A stretch of 64,000 nt of DNA, from assembly GCF_002764115.1 (NCBI RefSeq), contig NZ_CP017940.1, positions 2,392,501-2,456,500 on the forward strand. The letters run 5' to 3'. Of the stretch, positions 18,974-27,769 are shown one piece after another. The notes below the pieces were generated by a model. The model was given only the letters and a program-made list of their open reading frames with translations. It did no database searches and had not been told where the DNA came from. This DNA comes from Phyllobacterium zundukense. GTDB lineage: Bacteria; Pseudomonadota; Alphaproteobacteria; Rhizobiales; Rhizobiaceae. Numbering within the stretch: position 1 is the first letter of the stretch; every line of letters begins with the position of its first letter. The position numbers were made by a program, and so were the translations under genes.

Positions 18974-19418
18974 CGTGTGTCTCTCTGGCTTGCTATAAAA
19001 CGCTTGATAATTTCTTTGCGGGCAAATGCAGGAGACACAAGAGCGCAATATTTATAGTTATGACAACACAACTTACTTTAACAAAATGTGCAATAATAAT
19101 CTTACAATTCAAATAGCTTATTTTCATAGATACGGATTATTCATCAACATAGATAATACACAACCTTCAAATCCAACCCGATACTTGCCCCAGCATTTAA
19201 TTTTCATTTTTCTATTTTTATGCTGAGCGTATGTCATTTTCGGCTGCTGCGATATCAATAATAGGAGTTACTTGCGATGGATGTACACGCTGTTCGCCGG
19301 AACGGCTTGTACAGGTCGTGCAGGGTCGCACCTGACCTCTCCGACTTCCTGAGCAGGCTACGCGAAAACGGCAGAGCCAAATAGCTGCCATCAGGAACAC
19401 GGCGAGCCAACCAGGGCG
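18974..19418. other. AT-rich intergenic segment
   Basis: About 445 bp upstream of the adenylating-enzyme gene. Bases around 19040-19230 are markedly AT-rich compared with the flanks, with runs such as TTTAACAAAATG and TTTTTCTATTTTTATG. I see no gene that I can support. Such a tract would suit a promoter region bound by a nucleoid or MucR/Ros-type silencer, but no specific site is evident. Confidence 0.4.
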
Positions 19419-19634
19419 TCAGAATTTCGATTTTTCGGGCGCGCGGCCGAGTCGCGGTTGCCGGTGATAATTGTTGAACAGCGTCCATGCTTTACGCAGC
19501 TCAACCATCGGCATTGCAGGATCAATCCGCGCAGCCAGTTCCACCAGATCAACCAGCCTTGCTGCCCTTGGCTTTTCAGCCACGATAAGGGCGACGAGAC
19601 GGTCGACACGGCTATAAGTCGAAATTGTGTTCAT
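19419..19634 (-). CDS. Small hypothetical protein (second of a coupled pair)
   Basis: A 71-residue basic protein starting MNTISTYSRVDRLVAL. Its ATG overlaps the TGA of the upstream small gene in an ATGA arrangement, indicating translational coupling. A GGGGGA stretch lies just upstream. No family is recognised; residues 12-45 look helical (LVALIVAEKPRAARLVDLVELAARI). Moderate to low confidence that it is expressed. Confidence 0.4.
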   Translation of the reverse strand: MNTISTYSRVDRLVALIVAEKPRAARLVDLVELAARIDPAMPMVELRKAWTLFNNYHRQPRLGRAPEKSKF

Positions 19635-19825
19635 GTCGGCAATCCCCCGGAAAGGATGCAAGCTGCGATCATTTGGACGGGCCTGGCGAGTTTAGCTTTG
19701 ATCTGTGCGATGCGATAACTTGATGCGGTGACGGACGATCCGATTATCGCCTTTCCAATGTACGAATCCATCATCGGTGACATTTGGAAAGAGACAAAGA
19801 CCGTTTGATTCTGTTGCGACGGCAT
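19631..19825 (-). CDS. Small hypothetical protein (first of a coupled pair)
   Basis: A 64-residue protein starting MPSQQNQTVFVSFQMSP, with AAAGGGAA 5 bp before the ATG at 19825. Its stop overlaps the start of the 71-residue gene. I recognise no domain. The pair lies in the gap between the adenylating enzyme and the FMN oxidase and is transcribed on the adenylating-enzyme strand. Confidence 0.4.
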   Translation of the reverse strand: MPSQQNQTVFVSFQMSPMMDSYIGKAIIGSSVTASSYRIAQIKAKLARPVQMIAACILSGGLPT

Positions 19826-20175
19826 TGAATTCCCTTTGAAATCCAACGACGACCAGAAAACTGAAAGTCAGAACACGCTCGCATCCGGATACAACGATAT
19901 CGTGGAGGAGTGGGGCGGTGTGCTCAACCTAATCATTGTAATTAGCGATTGCCTCGCAATTAAATCGCAGTGTTTATTACGTTTCTAAAATCTTCAATGT
20001 AGCTTTATGACTCAAACGGAATTGCAAACATGCACCACGCGATCGTACCAAGATGCCCGTCGAAAGCGTTGGGTTTGCTTAAACCTTTGGAAGGTTTTCA
20101 AATAGAAATACGTTGAGAACAAAGACTACTCTCCAGATTAACGCCGACTTGTGGTGATACGAACAGGTAATTGAA
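19826..20175. other. Divergent intergenic region
   Basis: About 350 bp between the small gene pair (minus strand) and the FMN oxidase (plus strand), so it should hold promoters for both directions. It is AT-rich around 19930-20030 (TCATTGTAATTAGCG, GTTTATTACG). No clear operator or hairpin is seen. Confidence 0.35.
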
Positions 20176-21402
20176 ATGACCGACACCATCTCTACTGTTC
20201 CACTGCCGATTATAGTTGCGAGAGAGCGAGCTGCCTCCTGGCGTCAAAGCCGTCAGCTTAAAAAAGTGTTGTGCCTCGATGATTTCGAACCCTTGGCCAG
20301 GAGGCATTTGCCTCGCCCGCTTTTTGGCTACATTGCGGGCGCTAGCGAGACAAATTCGTCTCTTTCCGACAACCGGCGTGCTTTCTCCGAATATGGCTTT
20401 CGCCCGCATATTCTTACGGATGTCTCCACGCGAAACCAATCTGCCAATCTCTTTGGAACTGAATATGCGAGCCCGTTTGGCATTGCACCGATGGGTATCA
20501 GCGCGCTTATGGCATATCGGGGCGATATCGTGCTTGCCTCGGCCGCACGCGCAGCCAATATACCGATGATCATGAGCGGATCTTCGTTGATTCCACTTGA
20601 AGATGTATCAGCAGTTGCACCAAACAGTTGGTTCCAGGCCTATCTCCCCGGCGAACCAGAGCGCATCGACGCTTTGCTGGACAGGGTGGAGGCTGCGGGC
20701 TTCAGGACGTTGGTCCTGACAGTGGACGTGGCAACATTGCCTAGCAGGGAAAACAATGTTCGTGCAGGTTTTTCGACGCCGCTCCGCCCGAGCGCGCGGC
20801 TCTTGTGGGAGGGCTTGTCTCATCCTTCTTGGTCACTGGGAACATTTGTCAGAACGCTGGTAAGGCACGGCGTTCCGCATTTCGAGAATTCCTATGCCAC
20901 ACGTGGTGCACCAATTTTATCTCGCTCCCTTACGCGTGATTTTGGCAAACGCGATCACTTGAACTGGCGTCATCTCGACCAGATTCGGCGCCGCTGGAAC
21001 GGTCGTCTTATAGTCAAAGGTATCATGCGAGTTGACGACGCCAAGCAAGCGACCGCAGCCGGTGTCGACGGAATTATCATTTCCAATCACGGCGGACGGC
21101 AGCTCGACTATACGGTCTCGCCATTGCGAGTGCTATCCGGCGTAGCGGAAGCGGTCGGTCATTCTACAACGGTCATGATGGATGGAGGAATCCGTCGAGG
21201 TACCGACGTTCTGAAGGCATGGGCTTTGGGCGCAAAATTTGTCTTTGTCGGACGTCCTTTCCTTTACGCAGCCGGGGTCGGTGGCAAGGTTGGCGTCGCC
21301 AAAGCGATTGACCTTTTGTCCAGGGAAATCCATCAGGATATGGCGCTTCTGGGTGCCAATACTTTGGACGATATTACGCCAGATCTGCTTACTCGTATTT
21401 GA
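20176..21402 (+). CDS. FMN-dependent alpha-hydroxy-acid oxidase/dehydrogenase
   Basis: A 408-residue enzyme of the LldD/glycolate oxidase/mandelate dehydrogenase family, which oxidises 2-hydroxy acids to 2-oxo acids with FMN. Visible family signatures are FGIAPMGISALMAYRGD, the NSWFQAYLPG flavin-site segment, Lys281 in LIVKGIM, and SNHGGRQLDYT with the catalytic base His305. These are followed by MMDGGIRRGTDVLKAWALGA and VGRPFLYA, which bind the FMN phosphate. Length and order are canonical. Placement between carrier-protein genes and a phosphatase is not usual for a lactate-utilisation gene. It may make or remove a hydroxy/oxo-acid substituent used in the polysaccharide. The substrate is uncertain. 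Confidence 0.92.
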   Translation: MTDTISTVPLPIIVARERAASWRQSRQLKKVLCLDDFEPLARRHLPRPLFGYIAGASETNSSLSDNRRAFSEYGFRPHILTDVSTRNQSANLFGTEYASPFGIAPMGISALMAYRGDIVLASAARAANIPMIMSGSSLIPLEDVSAVAPNSWFQAYLPGEPERIDALLDRVEAAGFRTLVLTVDVATLPSRENNVRAGFSTPLRPSARLLWEGLSHPSWSLGTFVRTLVRHGVPHFENSYATRGAPILSRSLTRDFGKRDHLNWRHLDQIRRRWNGRLIVKGIMRVDDAKQATAAGVDGIIISNHGGRQLDYTVSPLRVLSGVAEAVGHSTTVMMDGGIRRGTDVLKAWALGAKFVFVGRPFLYAAGVGGKVGVAKAIDLLSREIHQDMALLGANTLDDITPDLLTRI

Positions 21403-21505
21403 CGTGTTCTCATAACAACACTGACGGAGATATTCTGACCAACAGCGTCAATTCTCGTATTCAATAGCGCTTAACCAATCAACTTCGGAGCGTCAGGGCC
21501 AGTAG

Positions 21506-22297
21506 ATGAAAATTCAGAATATGATCGGCCCCGTGATCCGCTTGTGCGGAACGAAACTGACCGCTCGAAAATCAAGACAACGCACGTCGATAGACATCTC
21601 TGAAAGGGCCGTCTACATCATTGGAGATGTCCACGGTTGCCTGAAAGAGCTGCTGGCATTGGAACGCACAATTAGTGACGATGCCGCGTCCCTGCCAGCC
21701 AAAAAGCTCATCATCATGCTTGGAGATTATGTTGATCGGGGTCCCGCGTCAGCACAGGTGATTGACCACCTGATCGATGTCTGTCCCGAGGGGTTTGAAC
21801 GCCTTTGCCTCACCGGCAATCATGATATGGCGATGCTCGAATATCTAGACGGCAGACTTGCACTTTCGACGTGGCTTCAAATGGGAGGCGACGCAACGTT
21901 ACTTTCGTACGGCATCGACGTCGAGCATCTAAAACAGATCTATAAATCCCAGGCAAAGCTGGATGAGATCATTCGGCGTGCGGTTCCCGTGCGACACGCA
22001 GAATTTCTGCGAACTTTGCCGATTTTAATTACTGCCGGCAAATTTCTTTTTGTGCATGCGGGAATAAGGCCGTCCATCCCCATCCAGGAACAAAAAGACG
22101 AAGACCTCGTCTTTATCCGAAGTGAGTTTTTCAACAACAGCCACTTGTTAAAGCACTGGGTCATTCACGGCCACACGCCCATCGACAAGCCGGTTCGAGA
22201 TGGCAAACGGTTTAATCTGGATACTGGTGCATTTTACACCGGAAAACTCAGCGCCCTAAGATTGTGGAACCACCGGGGCCGCATTTTCACTACCTGA
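21506..22297 (+). CDS. PPP-family metallophosphatase (Ser/Thr phosphatase type)
   Basis: A 263-residue calcineurin-like phosphoesterase. It has the bacterial PPP signature set: GDVHG (40-44), GDYVDRG (73-79), GNHD (104-107) and a late HGHTP (about 215), together providing the di-metal site. Such enzymes dephosphorylate phospho-Ser/Thr and sometimes phospho-Tyr proteins, or act on dinucleotide polyphosphates. The 3' end overlaps the convergent exoP (BY-kinase) gene by 42 bp. A role as the phosphatase opposing ExoP tyrosine phosphorylation is an attractive inference, but it is not shown by sequence. No low-molecular-weight tyrosine phosphatase gene is seen in the window. Confidence 0.9.
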   Translation: MKIQNMIGPVIRLCGTKLTARKSRQRTSIDISERAVYIIGDVHGCLKELLALERTISDDAASLPAKKLIIMLGDYVDRGPASAQVIDHLIDVCPEGFERLCLTGNHDMAMLEYLDGRLALSTWLQMGGDATLLSYGIDVEHLKQIYKSQAKLDEIIRRAVPVRHAEFLRTLPILITAGKFLFVHAGIRPSIPIQEQKDEDLVFIRSEFFNNSHLLKHWVIHGHTPIDKPVRDGKRFNLDTGAFYTGKLSALRLWNHRGRIFTT

Positions 22298-24652
22298 TTG
22301 TTCATTAGCCGCCTCGCCGTCTGTCTTCGGCTTCGGTGTTGTCGACTGGGTGTGATTAAGGTAATAGCTCGTATACCGCTCCATGAAGTGCTCGGAACTT
22401 CCATAGGAGGTGTATTTGGCCAGCTCCTTCATATCTGTTTTGTTGAGAATAAGACCCAACACCTTTGGCGTGATGTGAGTTTCGGATTGCAGCACGGATC
22501 TAACCAGCGCGCGCGGCGTTGCTCCCCATTCTGCGACCATGATAAACCCATCTGCCAATGGTGCGAATGCCTTTGCATCGACGACCGGACCCAACGGCGG
22601 CAAGTCTACAACTATATAGTCATAAATACTGCGGGCCTCCTCCAGAAGTTTCCGCATCGCCTCACTCGACAGTAACTCGCTTGTATACTGAAAATGCTTG
22701 TGAAGGACTGCTGGAAGAAGTTCAAGTTTGGTTCTCTTGTCAATTTTGACTGAATTTTGCCAAGGCTGCTTGCCCAGCACTGCCTGAACCAGGCCGCGCT
22801 GAGGTGATAGAGAAAGCGATCGGGTCAAGCCTGGATTGCGCAGGTCGGCGTCTATAAGAAGCGTTCTGGAACCCCTGACGGCTAACAGATTGGCGAAATT
22901 TGCCGCGACGGTTGACTTGCCTTCATTGGGGAGGACGGAAATCACTCCCAAAACCTTGCTTCGTTGGCCATGCAAAACCACGTCGGCGGCAATCTGCGCA
23001 TTACGCAGCGTTTCAGCAAACAAGGATGAAGGATTTTCGACTGCCATCCGTGTGATCCTCAAGCTGGCCGCAGCTGGTGCTTGCACAGGACCCATTCCCC
23101 GTGGCGACCTGTGATCGGCTGGACCATGAAAGGCCGGAACATAGCCGAGGAACTTGAGCCCAAGCACGGCTCTGACATCATCGCCCACGCGGAAAAATCG
23201 CTCACGAAATTCACGCCACGCGCCGACACCCATTCCGGCGAAGGTTCCAAGCAGCACAGATAAAACTAGAACCATCGTTCTGTTTGGACTGGACGGGCTG
23301 CTGGGCGTGGAAGCAATAGAGATAACCCGCGCCTTGGCTATGGGAAACGACTGCTGCTGTGAAGCTTCCTGGTAACGGGTCAAAAAGGTCTTATAGAGAT
23401 TGCTCAGTGCCTCGGAATTCTGCTCAAGCTCCTTCAAATGTACAAGTGCTTCATTTGCAGAAGAAGTTTCTCCGGTGACTTTACCAAGGCCCTGGCGCAG
23501 TGACGTCTCCCTCGACTGGGCAACCTCGTACTGGTTGCGATAGCTTTCGGTCATTTGTTTCAGTTCCTGGAAAATCTGCTTGCCGAGGTCCTGTTTTTCG
23601 CTTCGAAGACTCACAGCCTGGGGGTGGTCTTGTCCGAAACGCGCCACAATCTCCTGTTCCCGTTTACTAACGGACAGATATCGCGTTCGAAGCGTTTCGA
23701 TAACGGAGGTTCCGTTTTGGTCGGTCACCACAGAAGCATTTTTAACTGCCTCATCCGGTCCTGCGCTGACAATTGTTTTGAACTGGTTGTACAAGGCAAG
23801 TGCACGAGCTGTATCTGCTTGAGCCAATATTAATTGACTGTTGATATCAGAAAGTTGCTGCTCGGAAACCAGAGCTCCTTTTGCAGCTGTCAGGCCATTG
23901 GCGGCACGAAAACGCTCTACCTCCAATGCAGCTGCCTGCGAGCTTTCTTGCAGGTCCTTCAGCCTAGCCTGAAGCCAGATAGTCGCCCGTTCCGTTGCAT
24001 CAAAATTCGCGTCCAATTGATCCGACAAGTAAGCGTCGGCATAGGCTTTGGCTATTTTACCAGCCAGAATATCATCATTTGAAGTGTAAGTGAGGTCGAT
24101 TACAAAGCTGCGCCCCTGGCGCTCAACATAGAGACCATTTTCAAGCAGCGACGCTGCGTAACCAATTCGGGCGTCTCTGTTCGTCAAATCTACGTCAGAC
24201 ACGCGCCCTCCACCAAAGAGTCCGATGATAGTTCTCAAGACAGATTTGACACGGGAGGCCAATGAACGTGGCGGGTTCATAAAGACTTCATTCTCATCGA
24301 GTTTTTCCCGGATGACAACTTTCGTTGCAAGCTCGGCTGACTTCAAGATAGCGATCTGGCTAAGGATAGTGGTATCGGACTGCATGTTCGAGGGCGCCGG
24401 CGACACGTCATCGGCAAATTTGCCCAAGCTGTCATCGAGCAGGATGCTGGTGGAAGCGGTGTAATTGGGCGTGGCGACGATGATGTAGATTATTCCAAGC
24501 AAAAGACCGATCCCGGCCCCCACAGCGAGGACTTTGGCCTGCCGCCGGGCGATTGTGATGAGACGCTCGATATCTATAAAATCGTCGGCATCGTGCTCGG
24601 TGTCCGAACTCACCCCAATTCGGCTGCTAAAGGGAATATTGGCCTGGTGCAT
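22256..24652 (-). CDS. exoP: ExoP-like chain-length determinant and tyrosine autokinase
   Basis: A 798-residue Wzc/ExoP-type inner-membrane protein. A cytoplasmic N-terminus precedes the first membrane helix (about 40-62), then comes a large periplasmic Wzz domain with coiled-coil regions (about 220-420), a second helix (about 455-475) and a cytosolic BY-kinase domain. The kinase has Walker A LPNEGKSTVAANF (about 570-580), Walker A' LLIDADLRN (about 600) and Walker B YIVVDLPP (about 680). The C-terminal Tyr cluster (YTSYGSSEHF, ERYTSYYL) is the usual autophosphorylation tail. It controls polymer length and links to the ExoF-type export protein. In Sinorhizobium exoN lies between exoP and exoO; here only about 110 bp separate them and exoN is absent. 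Confidence 0.95.
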   Translation of the reverse strand: MHQANIPFSSRIGVSSDTEHDADDFIDIERLITIARRQAKVLAVGAGIGLLLGIIYIIVATPNYTASTSILLDDSLGKFADDVSPAPSNMQSDTTILSQIAILKSAELATKVVIREKLDENEVFMNPPRSLASRVKSVLRTIIGLFGGGRVSDVDLTNRDARIGYAASLLENGLYVERQGRSFVIDLTYTSNDDILAGKIAKAYADAYLSDQLDANFDATERATIWLQARLKDLQESSQAAALEVERFRAANGLTAAKGALVSEQQLSDINSQLILAQADTARALALYNQFKTIVSAGPDEAVKNASVVTDQNGTSVIETLRTRYLSVSKREQEIVARFGQDHPQAVSLRSEKQDLGKQIFQELKQMTESYRNQYEVAQSRETSLRQGLGKVTGETSSANEALVHLKELEQNSEALSNLYKTFLTRYQEASQQQSFPIAKARVISIASTPSSPSSPNRTMVLVLSVLLGTFAGMGVGAWREFRERFFRVGDDVRAVLGLKFLGYVPAFHGPADHRSPRGMGPVQAPAAASLRITRMAVENPSSLFAETLRNAQIAADVVLHGQRSKVLGVISVLPNEGKSTVAANFANLLAVRGSRTLLIDADLRNPGLTRSLSLSPQRGLVQAVLGKQPWQNSVKIDKRTKLELLPAVLHKHFQYTSELLSSEAMRKLLEEARSIYDYIVVDLPPLGPVVDAKAFAPLADGFIMVAEWGATPRALVRSVLQSETHITPKVLGLILNKTDMKELAKYTSYGSSEHFMERYTSYYLNHTQSTTPKPKTDGEAANEQSGSENAAPVVPQS

Positions 24653-24764
24653 GTTACCGCCGCTTCAATAGGTTAGAATGTTGACAGTTTTGCCGGCACA
24701 CTTCGTGTTTGCTTAGTATTTAGATCGAAGAGTGGTGGCATGCGCAAGTCTTTCGATAATTGGT

Positions 24765-25751
24765 TCAAACACGGGAATGCTGCTTTGTTCGGCCATGCTT
24801 TGGAAATGGGTTCCGTGACATGAAATTTGGCATGAGCCGTTTGATGCGTACAGCAACCGGCATGTGCAGAAAACGAAATGCCATTGGATCGACAAGCGCC
24901 ATCCTGATGATGTTGCGAACCGAGCCGCACTTTATGTACTCGACGAGGGAAAGAAAGTTCTGGACTTCCTCAAGATTGCGGGTTCGGCGCGCTTGGGCAG
25001 CCTTTGCCTCTAAATCGAGTTCAAATCGAGCGAGAAAAACGGCGTCAGCCTCGATCATCGACGCGACGTGGTGAAACTTCAGTGTGCGGGAGATTGAACC
25101 ATCGTTGACGTGGTACGAGTAGCCGGTGGTAGGCTCGACCACGCATTCACCACCGCTAGCCAGCATCGAGGCAAAGAAGAGATAGTCCTCACCGATCCTC
25201 AAATTCTCACTGTAGCGCAGACCGTGCCTTAGAACAAATTCCCGGCTAAAGACGGGCTTCATATAGCCGTAGTTGAATGTCGAACTGAAAACGAGGTTTG
25301 AGGCAATAAAAATAGGTAGCGTCAGCTTTTCGACCTGTTTCAGCCTGGCGGCGGGAAACATCTGATAGGTGTTGCCATCTCTGTTATCGATAACCTCGAT
25401 ATTGTCGACTACTAACATCGCGCCGGTACTTTCGGCGCGGCTCGTCAGGGCCAATAGTCTGCCGGGGAACATTTCATCATCGGCATCGAGAACAGCGATC
25501 CACCGGCCCCGTGCCGCATCGATTGCGACATTGCGGGCACGAGCGGGACCTCCGTTTACATCCAACTGCAAAACCCGGATATTTGTTTGAGAAAAGGATC
25601 TGACGACATCAACCGTGTTATCTGACGATTTGTCGTCGACGACAATGATCTCCACGCTCACGCCATCCTGTTCGAGCGCACTGCGGATTGCTCGGCTAAT
25701 GGTACTCTCCGCGTTGTATGCAGCTATGATGACGCTAATATCAGGATGCAC
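24765..25751 (-). CDS. exoO: ExoO-like family 2 glycosyltransferase
   Basis: A GT2 (GT-A fold) enzyme of about 328 residues: ISVIIAAYNAESTI at the N-terminus, VVDDKSSDNT, the nucleotide-binding DADDE, and GEDYLFFA toward the acceptor side. Closest in type to ExoO, which adds a glucose to the succinoglycan repeat unit. I favour a GTG start at 25751 (GGAG 9 bp upstream, 11-bp overlap with exoM); ATG 25793 in the same frame is an alternative with a weaker ribosome site. Its position after exoA and exoM matches Sinorhizobium order. The C-terminus is basic, fitting membrane association. Confidence 0.88.
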   Translation of the reverse strand: MHPDISVIIAAYNAESTISRAIRSALEQDGVSVEIIVVDDKSSDNTVDVVRSFSQTNIRVLQLDVNGGPARARNVAIDAARGRWIAVLDADDEMFPGRLLALTSRAESTGAMLVVDNIEVIDNRDGNTYQMFPAARLKQVEKLTLPIFIASNLVFSSTFNYGYMKPVFSREFVLRHGLRYSENLRIGEDYLFFASMLASGGECVVEPTTGYSYHVNDGSISRTLKFHHVASMIEADAVFLARFELDLEAKAAQARRTRNLEEVQNFLSLVEYIKCGSVRNIIRMALVDPMAFRFLHMPVAVRIKRLMPNFMSRNPFPKHGRTKQHSRV

Positions 25752-26721
25752 GTCGATTATCTCCGCCGGTTGCAACCAAAATGTCCTGACCATACTGTTG
25801 AATTTCTCGCATTCCCATCAGGCCGCAGACCACACCCACATGCATGACGCCCCGCAAGAATGACCGATTGCGGTGAAGAGCCGAAAGGCCAAAGATGATG
25901 GCAGTGCAGAAACAGTAAACTGCCTTGGCAAAAGCCAGGAACGTGTGCCAGCAAAGATCGAGGAAGCTGGCATTTTTTCCAAGCAGATGCCCGTGTGTCT
26001 GGCCAAAACGAAAGCGCCTCCTGCAAAGCCACAACAGTGTGGCGCGCTTGTCGGGCACGATCTCACTAACATATGCCTGCTCTGCGAATGCAATCTGCCC
26101 CCCGGCCCTGTAAACGTCGGTGAAAAACTTGGTGTCTTCACCGCCACTGCGTCCGAGCAAAAGATCAAATCGGCGCGCGTTTACAGAAGGGGAAGCGCAT
26201 GCAAGCAATACGTTGCACGTGTAGCCCGTCCGAATTTCTCCTTTGACCCAAACCGGGTGCGTCGAGTGGAAATTCCCCTTTCTCATCCACGTAGGAGCAT
26301 CAGCACCGTATAACGCTCGCACCGGTCCAAGCACGACGGCCGCAGAAGTCGTACTAGCAGTATCCAAAAGACTACTGAGCCAGTTTCGCGACGCAGTTTC
26401 ATCGTCGTCGATAAATGCGACGTAATCACCGTTAGCGGCATCAAGACAAGCGTTGCGGGCAAGCGATATATTGGCGGCGGGCGCGTGGACGTAGCAAACA
26501 TCGAAAGGCAATTCATTTGCGATAACTGCCACCAGATCGCGCGCTGTTGGTTCAAGGTCATTGTCTGCCACTATGATCCGGACACTGTATTTACTCGCTA
26601 TATCCATGGCGCCCAATGAGCGTAGCGTCTCGGCAAGCTCCCGGCGGCGAAACGTGCAAACACAGACCTCGACTGAGATCCGCGGCAAGCCAATTTCCAA
26701 TTCTCCGGCATGAACAGTCAT
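25741..26721 (-). CDS. exoM: ExoM-like family 2 glycosyltransferase
   Basis: A 326-residue GT2 enzyme: VEVCVCTFRRRELAETL start, IIVADNDLEPTAR, and FIDDDE as the metal/nucleotide-binding motif. Then comes GEDTKFFTDVYRAG, and a C-terminal hydrophobic segment (FLAFAKAVYCFCTAIIFGL) likely to anchor it at the inner membrane. The pattern is that of ExoM, which adds a glucose during succinoglycan assembly. ATG 26721 overlaps the exoA stop codon as ATGA, so the two are translationally coupled. The frame extends further upstream inside exoA but is not conserved there. Confidence 0.9.
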   Translation of the reverse strand: MTVHAGELEIGLPRISVEVCVCTFRRRELAETLRSLGAMDIASKYSVRIIVADNDLEPTARDLVAVIANELPFDVCYVHAPAANISLARNACLDAANGDYVAFIDDDETASRNWLSSLLDTASTTSAAVVLGPVRALYGADAPTWMRKGNFHSTHPVWVKGEIRTGYTCNVLLACASPSVNARRFDLLLGRSGGEDTKFFTDVYRAGGQIAFAEQAYVSEIVPDKRATLLWLCRRRFRFGQTHGHLLGKNASFLDLCWHTFLAFAKAVYCFCTAIIFGLSALHRNRSFLRGVMHVGVVCGLMGMREIQQYGQDILVATGGDNRRAS

Positions 26722-27728
26722 GATGGGAAATCCTGCCTTGCGCCGCCCAGGCCAAGCAATTGCAGCCAGAAACCGGTAGACCAGGCGAAATGCATAATCA
26801 TTGCCGCGACCGAGGCCAGTGGACCGTAGCGATTTCCCTCCTTGAGGGCTAACCAGAAACCATAGCCAAGGCAAACCGTTATCCAGAGCACAGCGGGCAC
26901 CACCGCATACCAATGAACGCTGGCAAGCAATGCGACTGCTACAACCGGCAGGACCATCAGTGGAATGGCTTGGCGAGCTTTGGGTATCATACGATGTTTT
27001 AGCAGATTTTTCGCCCTGCCGCGCCCATATCCTAGATATTGCTGAAACAGGGGCCAGGCCGAAGAGCGCGGGAAATAGACCATAAAAGTTTGGTCAGTCA
27101 TCCAAATCCGAAAACCTGCAGCTGTAAGCCGGCAATCGAGTTCGGCATCCTCGTTGTGCGTAAAGCTTTCGTCGTAACCGCCGACTTCCTTGAATGCGCC
27201 AATACGCATCGCTGCGTGGTGACCGTGATCGGTCCAGTGTCCCTGGGCTCCTTTTCGGTGCTTTGCTCCACCGTTGCCGAGCTTGGAATTCTGAGCCAAA
27301 GCTGTTGCCTTTTGGAACACGCCTACCCCCTCAGTTGCCATTGCCACGACAATAGAATCAGCACCGGTTTCCTCCATTTCGCGAAGGAGTACGGCGCAAT
27401 AATCGTCCGGATAATGACCATGAGCATCGACCCGAATAAGGTAGTCATAACCACCGCCAAACTCTGCTACGGCGAGATTTAACGCAGCACTTTGTATTGT
27501 CTTTGCGTTGTGCAGCAGTACAAGCCTTGGATTGTATTGCGCCATTCCTGCGACGATGTCTTGGGACCCGTCGCTGCTTCCCCCATCCACGACAATGATT
27601 TTCAAACCATACCGCTCAGCCTCGACATCCAGTTTGGTTACGAGATCCTGGATATAGTCAGCTTCATCCAGACACGGCACGACAATGATGGCGCGACCAA
27701 AGAAATCCATGTCTACCATTTTCGACAT
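26718..27728 (-). CDS. exoA: ExoA-like family 2 glycosyltransferase
   Basis: A 336-residue GT2 enzyme with VVPCLDEADYIQDLV, VDGGSSDGSQDIV, RVDAHGHYPDDY (metal site), THNEDAELDCRL and QYLGYGRGRAKNLLKHR. Two or three C-terminal membrane helices follow (about 245-320). This combination is characteristic of ExoA, the succinoglycan glucosyltransferase that adds the second sugar. AGGAAC lies upstream of ATG 27728, and exoM is coupled to its stop. First gene of the tight exoA-exoM-exoO block. Confidence 0.93.
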   Translation of the reverse strand: MSKMVDMDFFGRAIIVVPCLDEADYIQDLVTKLDVEAERYGLKIIVVDGGSSDGSQDIVAGMAQYNPRLVLLHNAKTIQSAALNLAVAEFGGGYDYLIRVDAHGHYPDDYCAVLLREMEETGADSIVVAMATEGVGVFQKATALAQNSKLGNGGAKHRKGAQGHWTDHGHHAAMRIGAFKEVGGYDESFTHNEDAELDCRLTAAGFRIWMTDQTFMVYFPRSSAWPLFQQYLGYGRGRAKNLLKHRMIPKARQAIPLMVLPVVAVALLASVHWYAVVPAVLWITVCLGYGFWLALKEGNRYGPLASVAAMIMHFAWSTGFWLQLLGLGGARQDFPS

Positions 27729-27769
27729 CGTGTAATTGTTCCTACTCTCTATAGCGCCCCGCTTGGGAG

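Noticed and set aside
20098..20439. A minus-strand frame overlapping the start of the FMN oxidase gene
   Set aside because: Antisense to a gene with strong family motifs; no ribosome site or domain.
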